Shown here piece by piece: positions 1 to 5,438 of a stretch of 5,438 bases of DNA. Both the position numbers and the translations under genes were made by a program. The stretch's first letter is position 1. The number at the start of each line of letters is the position of its first letter. Under the pieces are notes generated by a model. It was not told the origin of the DNA. It saw nothing but the letters and a program-made list of their open reading frames with translations, and did no database searches. Origin of the DNA: an uncultured Bacteroidales bacterium (lineage in GTDB: Bacteria > Bacteroidota > Bacteroidia > Bacteroidales > P3); NCBI GenBank assembly GCA_947177315.1, contig CAMWTX010000113.1, positions 1 through 5,438 of the forward strand, given 5' to 3'.

Positions 1-44
1 GGATTGCATCGTATTTGATTCTTCCGGTAGATCATTAACCGAAG
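1..44 (+). other. N-terminal coding remnant of the RND transporter, interrupted by an in-frame stop
   Basis: Read in the frame of the downstream transporter, bases 3-35 give IASYLILPVDH, then TAA at 36-38, then PK and the ATG at 45. IASYLILPVD is what is expected at the end of transmembrane helix 1 and the start of the porter domain of an RND pump, where family members typically read like LPVDLMPxMDPP. The coding frame therefore clearly extends upstream of the ATG at 45 and past the left edge, and the TAA breaks it. Either the gene is inactive in this sequence, or the stop comes from a tiny local inversion or an error. This is direct reading of the sequence plus family knowledge; the cause is inference. 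Confidence 0.75.
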
Positions 45-45
45 A
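20..45. repeat. Short quasi-palindrome containing the premature stop
   Basis: TCTTCCGGT (20-28) pairs with ACCGAAGA (38-45) with one unpaired C in the left arm. The innermost four base pairs, CGGT (25-28) and ACCG (38-41), are perfect. The 9-base centre, 29-37, holds the first two bases of the stop codon. Replacing the centre by its reverse complement keeps the length and frame and changes PVDH-stop-PK into PVNDLPK, removing the stop. Reverse-complementing only the hexamer 33-38 instead gives PVDLMPK, which also reads well. Quasi-palindromes of this kind are known hot spots for template-switch mutations during replication. The arms are much shorter than typical sites of site-specific invertases. 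Confidence 0.6.
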
Positions 46-3000
46 TGGACCCTCCCTATATTACGGTAATGGCCACCTATCCGGGCGCCAATGCTGCCGA
101 TATCGAGGAAAACGTAACCAAAATATTGGAAGACCAGCTCAACTCGGTGGACGACCTCAAGGAAATCACTTCCACTTCGTACGACAACCTGGCGGTCATC
201 AGCCTGGAGTTCGAATGGGAAGTAAACCTGGACGAGGCCTCCAACGACGTGCGCGACGCGGTGGACAAGTCCATGCAGCGTCTGCCCGACGACATAGACC
301 GGCCTACCATCATGCGGTTCAACACCTCCATGATGCCTATCCTGATTTATGCCGTAACCGCCAAGGAATCCTATTCGGGGCTTGACAAGATTATCGAAGA
401 CAAGTTGATCAACCGCCTCAACCGCGTAGATGGCGTGGCTTCGGCAACCCTGGCCGGCGCCCCTGAACGTGTGGTTTATGTAGATCTCGACCCGAACAAA
501 CTGGATTCCTATCACCTAACCGTGGAACAGATCGGCAACAAGATTCTGGCGGAAAACATGGATGTGGCTTCCGGCAGTATAAAAATCGGCCAGATGGACT
601 ACAGCCTTCGTGTGGAAGGCGAGTTTGACGAAAGCGACCAGATCAAGGACATCGTGCTGGGAACGCTCAACAACCGCACCATCTATCTACACGATGTGGC
701 GACAGTTCGCGACACGATCAAGGACATCACGCTGGAACAGACCATCAACCGCGGGGACGGCGGGGTGTTGCTCATTACCAAGCAGACCGACGCCAATGCC
801 GTGGCGGTGGCCAAGGAAGCCAAGAAACAGCTGGAAATAGCCAAAAAGGAAATGCCGGCGGACATCCATTTCCAAATCATTGTGGATAACTCCGACTTTA
901 TCGTAAAATCCATCAACAACCTGCAGGAAACCTTGCTCTACGCATTGCTGTTTGTGGTTTTGGTGGTATTCCTTTTCTTAGGCCGGTGGCGCGCCACCTT
1001 TATCGTGGCCCTTACCATTCCCATCTCGCTTATCGTAGCTTTCATCTACCTGTTCGCCACCGGCGAGTCGTTGAACGTGATTTCGTTGTCCTCGCTCTCC
1101 ATCGCCATCGGTATGGTGGTGGACGACGCCATCGTGGTGCTTGAAAACGTAACCAAACATATCGACCGCGGAAGCCGTCCCCGGGAAGCGGCCAAATACG
1201 GCACGAACGAAGTATGGCTTTCGGTTATCGTCACCACGCTCGTTACCGTGGCCGTGTTCTTCCCCCTTACCCTGGTGACCGGTATGACGGGTATCCTGTT
1301 CAAGCAGTTGGGCTGGATTGTCTGCATTACCGTCTGCACCTCCACGGCAACCGCCATCTCGCTTACGCCCATGCTCTGCTCACAGTTGCTCAAGATACAG
1401 GACAAGGCAAAAATGAAGAAATATTCGTTCTACGCAATGTCTTCCCGTGCGCTCGACAAACTGGACACTTTCTACGAAAGGCTCATCCACTGGGTGCTCC
1501 GCCACAAGACCGTAACGATCTGCAGCATGTTCACGCTCTTTTTCGGTTCAATGTACCTTGTAAAGTATGTCAAGACCGACTTCATGCCGCAGAACGACCA
1601 GAACTCGCTCAACGCTTATGTCAAGATGCAGTCGGGGCAACGGGTGGAAGAAACCAAGCGTGTAGCCTTGCTGATAGACTCCGCCATCCGCGCCAACGTT
1701 CCTGAAATCACGGTGATGAACCTTTCCTACGGTAGCGAGGAAGAGGCTTCTTTCGCCTCTCTGATGAACTCCACGGGGAACAATATCCTCAATATGCGTA
1801 TCCGTACCGTGGAAAGAAAAGACCGCGACCGCAGCGTGTTCCAGATGGCCGACCAGATCCGCGGCATTCTCAAAAGCTTTCCCGATGTGCTGGAATACAC
1901 CGTTTCGACCTCTTCGGGAGGTTTCGGCGGCGGAAGCAACACCGTGGATGTGGAAATCACGGGTCACGACTTCAACATCACCAGTTCCTTGGCGCAGTAT
2001 ATCTCGCGCAAGGCTTCGGAAATTCCCGGTGTGGGCGACGTGAAGATAAGCCGCGACGACGACAAGTCGGAACTTCAGATTCTTCTCGACCAGGACAAAC
2101 TGGCACGGCACAACCTCACCACTTCGCAGGTGGGCATGTACCTGCGTAACCGCGTTTACGGTTTTAGGAACAGCAAATTCAAGGAAGACGGCGAAGAATA
2201 CGACATTATCGTGCGACTGGACGAAAAATACCGTTCTTCGATCACCGATATCGAAAACTTCCTGATTCCGGACGGAAACGGCCAGAAAATCCGTCTGAAG
2301 GAACTCGGCTCCATCCGCGAATACTATTCACCACCCAATATCGAAAGAAAGAGCAAGCAGCGTTACCTCAAAGTGAGCATCGCACCGGCCGCCGGAGTTG
2401 CGCTCGGACAGATCGCCCAAGAGGCGCAGAAAATCATCGACAATATCGAAGATGTTCCCGGCGATATTTCGTTCTACCTTGGCGGTAGCTACGAAGACCA
2501 GCAGGAATCTTTCAGCTCGCTCACGATGTTGCTCCTGCTCTCGCTTATGTTGGTCTATGTGGTGATGGCCGCCCAGTTCGAAAGTTTCAAGATGCCGTTC
2601 ATCATCATGATGGCCATTCCTTTCGCCTTTACCGGGGTAATCCTCGCCCTGTTGCTGACCAATACTTCCTTGAGTATCGTGGCGGCCTTGGGGGCGGTGT
2701 TGCTGGTGGGTATCGTTACCAAGAACGGTATCGTGCTTATCGACTTCATCAACCTGTTGCGTGAACGCGGCCTGCCGCTCTACGAAGCCATCGCACAAGC
2801 CTGCCGCTCGCGTCTGCGCCCGGTATTGATGACCTCGCTCACCACGATTCTGGGTATGGTGCCCATGGCGCTCAGCCAGGGCGACGGTGCGGAAACCTGG
2901 CGTCCTATGGGCGTGGCGGTTATCGGCGGTATGGTTTTCTCCACCTTGATCACGATGATTATCGTGCCGGCCATCTATGCGGCCACCAACAAGAGCGGAA

Positions 3001-3086
3001 ACCGCAACAAACAGAAATCGATTTCCAAAATCTATACGTTCATGCAGGGCTTCGATCCCAAGGAGCTACCGCAGGTAACGCAATAA
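45..3086 (+). CDS. RND family multidrug efflux transporter, inner-membrane subunit (AcrB/HAE-1 type), N-terminus disrupted
   Basis: A proton-driven inner-membrane pump subunit that would work with a periplasmic adaptor and an outer-membrane channel to export drugs or other amphiphiles. Counting from the ATG at 45, residues 1-290 are the first periplasmic porter region, about 295-440 hold helices TM2-TM6, about 490-508 is TM7, 510-820 is the second porter region, and 825-985 hold TM8-TM12. The proton-relay pair is present in TM4 as VDDAIVVLEN (D360, D361), and the relay lysine in TM10 as VTKNGIVLIDF (K893). TM11-12 show the family-like ETWRPMGVAVIGGMV. At 1013 residues the frame lacks about 40 N-terminal residues compared with usual RND pumps, including TM1. 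The ATG at 45 lies inside the conserved KMDPPYITV stretch and has no ribosome-binding site, so it is unlikely to be the natural start; the true one is upstream of the window, behind the in-frame TAA at 36-38. The rest of the frame is intact. The substrate cannot be told from sequence. Confidence 0.93.
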   Translation: MDPPYITVMATYPGANAADIEENVTKILEDQLNSVDDLKEITSTSYDNLAVISLEFEWEVNLDEASNDVRDAVDKSMQRLPDDIDRPTIMRFNTSMMPILIYAVTAKESYSGLDKIIEDKLINRLNRVDGVASATLAGAPERVVYVDLDPNKLDSYHLTVEQIGNKILAENMDVASGSIKIGQMDYSLRVEGEFDESDQIKDIVLGTLNNRTIYLHDVATVRDTIKDITLEQTINRGDGGVLLITKQTDANAVAVAKEAKKQLEIAKKEMPADIHFQIIVDNSDFIVKSINNLQETLLYALLFVVLVVFLFLGRWRATFIVALTIPISLIVAFIYLFATGESLNVISLSSLSIAIGMVVDDAIVVLENVTKHIDRGSRPREAAKYGTNEVWLSVIVTTLVTVAVFFPLTLVTGMTGILFKQLGWIVCITVCTSTATAISLTPMLCSQLLKIQDKAKMKKYSFYAMSSRALDKLDTFYERLIHWVLRHKTVTICSMFTLFFGSMYLVKYVKTDFMPQNDQNSLNAYVKMQSGQRVEETKRVALLIDSAIRANVPEITVMNLSYGSEEEASFASLMNSTGNNILNMRIRTVERKDRDRSVFQMADQIRGILKSFPDVLEYTVSTSSGGFGGGSNTVDVEITGHDFNITSSLAQYISRKASEIPGVGDVKISRDDDKSELQILLDQDKLARHNLTTSQVGMYLRNRVYGFRNSKFKEDGEEYDIIVRLDEKYRSSITDIENFLIPDGNGQKIRLKELGSIREYYSPPNIERKSKQRYLKVSIAPAAGVALGQIAQEAQKIIDNIEDVPGDISFYLGGSYEDQQESFSSLTMLLLLSLMLVYVVMAAQFESFKMPFIIMMAIPFAFTGVILALLLTNTSLSIVAALGAVLLVGIVTKNGIVLIDFINLLRERGLPLYEAIAQACRSRLRPVLMTSLTTILGMVPMALSQGDGAETWRPMGVAVIGGMVFSTLITMIIVPAIYAATNKSGNRNKQKSISKIYTFMQGFDPKELPQVTQ

Positions 3087-3094
3087 TGTAAATT

Positions 3095-3127
3095 CGGGGA
3101 GGCTTTTCCTGAGGGGAAGCCTCCCCG
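3095..3127 (+). promoter_or_regulatory. Strong intergenic stem-loop between the pump gene and the small downstream gene
   Basis: CGGGGAGGCTT (3095-3105) is perfectly complementary to AAGCCTCCCCG (3117-3127). The stem can continue inward through two G-U and two C-G pairs to a three-base loop at 3110-3112. No T-tract follows on the plus strand, so it is not a classical intrinsic terminator. It starts 8 nt after the pump stop codon and ends 4 nt before one candidate ATG (3132) and 16 nt before the preferred one (3144). It could act as a partial terminator, a 3'-end stabiliser of the pump mRNA, or a structure limiting translation of the next gene. The structure is seen directly; the role is inference. 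Confidence 0.65.
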
Positions 3128-3143
3128 ACCAATGATTCGAAAA

Positions 3144-3440
3144 ATGAAAAAAGCAGTTTTTATAGCCTACAACCAAGCCTTGACCGAGCGTATGGATTAC
3201 CTTCTCAAGCAGCTCAACATCAAAGGCTTTACACAATGGCCCACCGTAAACGGCGCGGGAACGCACACGGGTGAACCGCGCATGGGCAGCCACACCTGGC
3301 CTGAAATGAACTCGGCGACCCTGACCATCGTGGAAGCCGAAATGGTGCCTATCCTGTTGAAGTATCTCAAGCAGTTGGATGAGATTAATAAGGAGAATGG
3401 GATTCGGGCTTTTGTCTGGGATATCACAGACATGTACTAA
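3144..3440 (+). CDS. PG0541-family transporter-associated protein (small, possibly PII-like)
   Basis: A 98-residue soluble protein with no signal peptide or membrane segment. I recognise it as resembling the PG0541 transporter-associated family, small proteins encoded just after RND efflux genes in Bacteroidota. The layout suggests a PII-like ferredoxin fold: a first strand (KKAVFIAYN, 2-10), a helix (about 11-24), a Gly/His/Trp-rich loop (about 34-54, with GAGTHTGEPRMGSH at 37-50 then TWPEMN), a strand (SATLTIVEAE, 57-66), a second helix (68-84) and a final strand (IRAFVWDI, 87-94). The loop carries H41, H50 and W52 and lies where PII proteins have their T-loop. I prefer the ATG at 3144 because MKKAVFIAYN starts directly at the first strand; the in-frame ATG at 3132 would add MIRK. 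It is probably co-transcribed with the pump gene. PII-like proteins beside transporters often sense a small ligand and gate the transporter, but that role is inferred here. Confidence 0.8.
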   Translation: MKKAVFIAYNQALTERMDYLLKQLNIKGFTQWPTVNGAGTHTGEPRMGSHTWPEMNSATLTIVEAEMVPILLKYLKQLDEINKENGIRAFVWDITDMY

Positions 3441-3445
3441 AAAAG

Positions 3446-3520
3446 AGCGTTAAAGGGGTGATCTGCTTCGTTGCAACCCTTGTGCGCCTTGCTTCTCACC
3501 CCTTTAACGCTTTCTTGTTT
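3446..3520. terminator. Long-loop inverted repeat, probable bidirectional terminator
   Basis: AGCGTTAAAGGGGTGA (3446-3461) and TCACCCCTTTAACGCT (3496-3511) are perfect 16-bp inverted arms, beginning 5 nt after the stop of the small transporter-associated gene. The right arm runs into TTTCTTGTTT and the left arm is preceded by a run of A (T on the other strand), so termination could work in both directions. The 34-nt loop is unusually long. Inside it each arm is bordered by a TGCTTC direct repeat (3464-3469 and 3490-3495), and it holds the palindrome GTTGCAAC (3470-3477). The repeat closes the efflux operon and insulates the methyltransferase gene. It might also be one copy of a dispersed repeat. 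Confidence 0.75.
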
Positions 3521-3548
3521 AGTAATCAATCTTTCTTTATTATATTTG
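3518..3548 (+). promoter_or_regulatory. Bacteroidota-type promoter of the methyltransferase gene
   Basis: TATATTTG at 3541-3548 matches the Bacteroidota -7 consensus TAnnTTTG exactly. TTTA at 3518-3521, one base off the -33 consensus TTTG, lies 19 nt upstream, which is the usual spacing. Transcription would start near 3553-3556, leaving a short A/T-rich leader of about 20 nt before the ATG at 3576 with no Shine-Dalgarno sequence, as is common in this phylum. Confidence 0.6.
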
Positions 3549-3575
3549 CCGTGAAACAATAAACGAATTATTGCC

Positions 3576-4349
3576 ATGGCAAAAATCATACAGACAGCGG
3601 AACGGGTATCGGAAGATATGTCCGACAATTTTGTCTTTCAACGCTCCAAACTGGCATACTGTCTTGCCGCCGAACAGATCAGCGGCACTGTACTTGAGAT
3701 TGGAACAGGCATGGGCTACGGTGTGCGTATCCTTGCGCCACAGGCAGAAAAATTCTATACAATAGACCGTTATTCCTCTCCGATAGATACCGGTGCATGG
3801 AACAATGTGATGTTCTCGCAAGCCACCGTACCGCCAATTCCCTTTGAAGACAATATGTTCGACTTTGTGGTTTCCTTTCAGGTAATCGAACATATCAAGA
3901 AAGACAGGCTTTTGCTGGATGAGATTTACCGTGTGCTCAAACCGGGAGGAAAAGTAATCCTTTCCACGCCGAACAAACGGATGTCCTTAACCCGGAATCC
4001 GTTTCATGTAAGGGAATATACTCCCGAAGAATTCCACGCGCTGTTGAGCGCTCGTTTTGAAAACATACAAGACGGCGGCATTTCCGGAAACGAGAAAATC
4101 ATGGCCTACTACGAAAACAACCGTAAGGGCGTGGACTCCATCACTCGCTTTGACATTCTCGATTTACAGCATCGTCTGCCTCGCCAACTCCTGCAGATTC
4201 CCTACGATATACTCAATCGGCTGAACCGGGTAAAACTTCTCAAAAAAGGAAACGGCTTGGTAGAATCCATCGTGATGGACGATTACCGATATTCTCCCGA
4301 TCCTGAGAATTGTTTCGATTTGTTCTATACCGCCCAAAAACAAATCTAA
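3576..4349 (+). CDS. Class I SAM-dependent methyltransferase (Methyltransf_11-like)
   Basis: A 257-residue cytosolic enzyme expected to transfer a methyl group from S-adenosylmethionine to an unidentified acceptor, releasing S-adenosylhomocysteine. The Rossmann-type motifs are in order: motif I VLEIGTGMGYG (39-49) for SAM binding, the acidic end of the second strand FYTIDRY (60-66, D64), PFEDNMFDFVVSFQVIEHI (89-107) with the fourth strand and the acidic/His post-motif, and RVLKPGGKVILSTPN (119-133). The segment FHVREYTPEEF (143-153) resembles that of methyltransferases found with glycan or lipid pathways. The C-terminal part (about 180-257) is specific and gives no clue to the substrate. The start at 3576 is supported by the promoter just upstream and by about 38 residues before motif I, a normal lead-in. 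It is preceded by a terminator, so it is probably a single-gene unit. It looks somewhat richer in A/T than the pump and mtnN genes, judged by eye. No substrate can be named. Confidence 0.88.
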   Translation: MAKIIQTAERVSEDMSDNFVFQRSKLAYCLAAEQISGTVLEIGTGMGYGVRILAPQAEKFYTIDRYSSPIDTGAWNNVMFSQATVPPIPFEDNMFDFVVSFQVIEHIKKDRLLLDEIYRVLKPGGKVILSTPNKRMSLTRNPFHVREYTPEEFHALLSARFENIQDGGISGNEKIMAYYENNRKGVDSITRFDILDLQHRLPRQLLQIPYDILNRLNRVKLLKKGNGLVESIVMDDYRYSPDPENCFDLFYTAQKQI

Positions 4350-4362
4350 AACAGGACATTAG

Positions 4363-5040
4363 TTACAACGAGGTCAGCAAGCCTTTCAGCAATTCAAAAT
4401 TCTTCTTGGGCGCCATCGTCCAGAAATCGTTGTATTGGGACATATTGTCGGCTTTTTTGCCGGGGGTGTCGCTGATAACGCGCAAAGACAGGAACGGAAT
4501 CCGCCATATATGGCATACCTGTGCCATGGCGGCGCTTTCCATATCTACCGCCAGCACTTGGGGAAAATGTTTCCTGATGGCTTCCAATTGCACGGGATCC
4601 TGGATAAACTGGTCTCCGGTGCAGATCAAGCCTTGCCTTACATTTTCGTGGCGTACCGCCTGCAACAGTTCGGGATCCGCCGCATAACGGGCCGGGAATC
4701 CCTGCACCTGCCCGTATTCGTTGCCCGTGCCGCAATCCACATCGTGATAAACGCAGTAATCGCCGGCCACCACATCCCCTACTTCCAGACTTCTGTCCAT
4801 GCCGCCGGCCACGCCCGAATTGATCAAAGCCTCCGGCGCGTATTCGTATTTAATCAGGTTGATGCCCGTGGCGGCCGCCACCTTGCCGATACCCGATTTC
4901 ATCAAAACCACTTCTTTGTCGGCCACACGCCCCGTGGCAAGGCGGAAACCCGAGGAGGAAACGTCTTTTTTATCCTGCAAAAGGTCTTCGAGCAAGGAAA
5001 ATTCCTTGTCCATGGCAACTACGATGGCGATTCTTTTCAT
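4363..5040 (-). CDS. mtnN: 5'-methylthioadenosine/S-adenosylhomocysteine nucleosidase
   Basis: A cytosolic purine nucleosidase that cleaves the glycosidic bond of methylthioadenosine and S-adenosylhomocysteine (and 5'-deoxyadenosine in known enzymes), releasing adenine. This relieves product inhibition of methyltransferases and starts methionine salvage; S-ribosylhomocysteine from SAH can feed LuxS where present. The 225 residues match the usual length. The general base is E13 in AMDKEFSLL, matching E12 of the E. coli enzyme. Further family marks are GIGKVAAA (50-57), NSGVAGGM (74-81), GDQFI (142-146), the ribose-binding segment VDMESAAMAQVC (165-176, E168) and the catalytic acid D191 in RVISDTPG. 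All key residues are present, so it should be active. The start MKRIAIVVAM begins directly at the first strand. The gene converges on the methyltransferase gene with 13 nt between stop codons, too short for a separate terminator hairpin, and it diverges from the phosphatase gene. The function is assigned with high confidence. Confidence 0.95.
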   Translation of the reverse strand: MKRIAIVVAMDKEFSLLEDLLQDKKDVSSSGFRLATGRVADKEVVLMKSGIGKVAAATGINLIKYEYAPEALINSGVAGGMDRSLEVGDVVAGDYCVYHDVDCGTGNEYGQVQGFPARYAADPELLQAVRHENVRQGLICTGDQFIQDPVQLEAIRKHFPQVLAVDMESAAMAQVCHIWRIPFLSLRVISDTPGKKADNMSQYNDFWTMAPKKNFELLKGLLTSL

Positions 5041-5062
5041 CGGCGATATTTTTGAAATCCTG

Positions 5063-5070
5063 CAAAAATA
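5063..5070 (-). promoter_or_regulatory. Candidate -7 element for mtnN
   Basis: On the minus strand these bases read TATTTTTG, an exact match to TAnnTTTG. The element ends 22 nt before the mtnN start codon. No good TTTG -33 element is seen at the usual 19-21 nt spacing, so this is weaker than the other promoter calls. Confidence 0.4.
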
Positions 5071-5074
5071 AGCG

Positions 5075-5105
5075 TTTTTACCTTGCTCCGATTTTTATAT
5101 TTTTG
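5075..5105 (+). promoter_or_regulatory. Candidate promoter of the alkaline phosphatase gene
   Basis: TATTTTTG at 5098-5105 matches the Bacteroidota -7 consensus TAnnTTTG. TTTT at 5075-5078 lies 19 nt upstream and is one base off the -33 consensus. The predicted start of transcription is near 5111, giving a leader of about 17 nt before the ATG at 5128, with no Shine-Dalgarno sequence. I see no convincing operator such as a Pho box. Confidence 0.45.
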
Positions 5106-5127
5106 TCCTGACCTCAACACTTACACG

Positions 5128-5438
5128 ATGAAATTGAAGAAAACCGCCGGAATTCTTTTGTTGCTTCTCGTTCTCAGTCCGTTCGGCTTCGGCCAAATCC
5201 AACTGAAAAACACCACCTACCGCAACGACCGTATCGACCGGGATGCCGTGGCGCATTTCGACATCCACAATGTGCGGCGTCTGACCGCCACACAGAAACC
5301 GGAAATCCGCAACGTCATCGTGATGATTCCCGACGGTTGCAGCACCGAGCTGCTGGCCTTGGGACGCTGGATGAACGGCGGGCTTCCCTTGGCGCTCGAC
5401 AGCCGCATCCGCGGTTTGGTGCGCACGTATTGTTCCGA
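5128..5438 (+). CDS. Secreted alkaline-phosphatase-like phosphomonoesterase, 5' part only
   Basis: The first 103 codons of a frame that stays open to the right edge. MKLKKTAGILLLLLVL and the following SPFGFG form a signal peptide with probable cleavage between G22 and Q23, so the product is exported to the periplasm or envelope. NVIVMIPDGCSTELLALGRW (62-81) matches the first metal-binding segment of the alkaline phosphatase superfamily, where D69 would be a zinc or magnesium ligand; the classical form is closer to MIGDGMG. The Pro at 68 and GCS instead of GMG point to the divergent subgroup with IPDG-type motifs. LALDSRIRGLVRTYCS (88-103) is the strand that normally leads into the nucleophile region, but the catalytic Ser/Thr and the other metal ligands lie beyond the window. 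It is expected to hydrolyse phosphate monoesters, with the exact substrate unknown. It is transcribed away from mtnN, probably as its own unit. Confidence 0.85.
   Translation, partial: MKLKKTAGILLLLLVLSPFGFGQIQLKNTTYRNDRIDRDAVAHFDIHNVRRLTATQKPEIRNVIVMIPDGCSTELLALGRWMNGGLPLALDSRIRGLVRTYCS

Noticed and set aside
45..47. ATG at 45 as the natural start of the RND transporter
   Set aside because: It lies inside the conserved porter-domain segment, lacks an upstream ribosome-binding site, and would delete TM1. Recognisable pump sequence continues upstream in the same frame.
1..60. Classical recombinase-driven invertible promoter or inverton at the left edge
   Set aside because: Arms of 4-8 bp and a 9-base centre are far smaller than known invertible sites, and coding sequence continues normally on both sides. 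Only a micro-inversion or template switch fits.
1548..2111. 187-residue open frame on the minus strand inside the pump gene
   Set aside because: It is antisense to the well-conserved second porter region, and no domain or promoter is visible.
2328..2798. 156-residue open frame on the minus strand rich in His, Gln and Glu
   Set aside because: The composition is explained by the opposite strand of hydrophobic transmembrane codons; there is no independent support for it.
3441..3575. Small RNA or riboswitch in the gap before the methyltransferase gene
   Set aside because: The gap is accounted for by the inverted-repeat terminator and a consensus promoter; the leader after the promoter is only about 20 nt, too short for a riboswitch.
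4310..4687. 125-residue plus-strand frame spanning the end of the methyltransferase gene and the end of mtnN
   Set aside because: It overlaps two confident genes in other frames and has no domain or start signal.
4435..5055. 206-residue open frame on the plus strand opposite mtnN
   Set aside because: It is antisense to a gene with all catalytic residues, shows no recognisable domain, and has a His/Arg-rich composition typical of a shadow frame.

Overview
The window reads as chromosomal DNA from a Bacteroidota bacterium, most likely order Bacteroidales. Three intergenic spots match the Bacteroidota -7 promoter consensus TAnnTTTG. None of the genes has a clear Shine-Dalgarno sequence. The small protein downstream of the efflux gene resembles the PG0541 transporter-associated family, named after a Porphyromonas gingivalis locus. 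No mobile element, CRISPR array, tRNA or rRNA is visible.

Layout. Positions 1-3086 hold most of an RND (AcrB-like, HAE-1 type) efflux transporter whose first transmembrane segment lies off the left edge. The visible N-terminal frame carries an in-frame TAA at 36-38. It sits inside a small quasi-palindrome (20-45), and reverse-complementing the centre of that palindrome would restore an open, family-like sequence. A strong stem-loop without a T-tract (3095-3127) separates the transporter from a small PG0541-like, possibly PII-like gene (3144-3440). This cluster ends at a 16-bp perfect inverted repeat with a long loop and T-rich flanks on both sides, a likely bidirectional terminator (3446-3520). 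A class I SAM-dependent methyltransferase with its own promoter follows (3576-4349). It converges, with 13 nt between stop codons, on the minus-strand 5'-methylthioadenosine/S-adenosylhomocysteine nucleosidase gene mtnN (4363-5040). An 87-nt divergent promoter region then leads into a secreted alkaline-phosphatase-like gene cut by the right edge (5128-5438).

How the genes fit together. The transporter and the small protein probably form the end of an efflux operon whose membrane-fusion and outer-membrane partners would lie upstream of the window, with the small protein as a candidate regulator or accessory of the pump. The methyltransferase would produce S-adenosylhomocysteine and MtnN removes it, so the pair is metabolically compatible, but they are on opposite strands and share no promoter. 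The phosphatase looks like an independent unit. Most of the window is ordinary housekeeping or envelope content; the most unusual signal is the stop-containing mini-palindrome at the start of the efflux gene.
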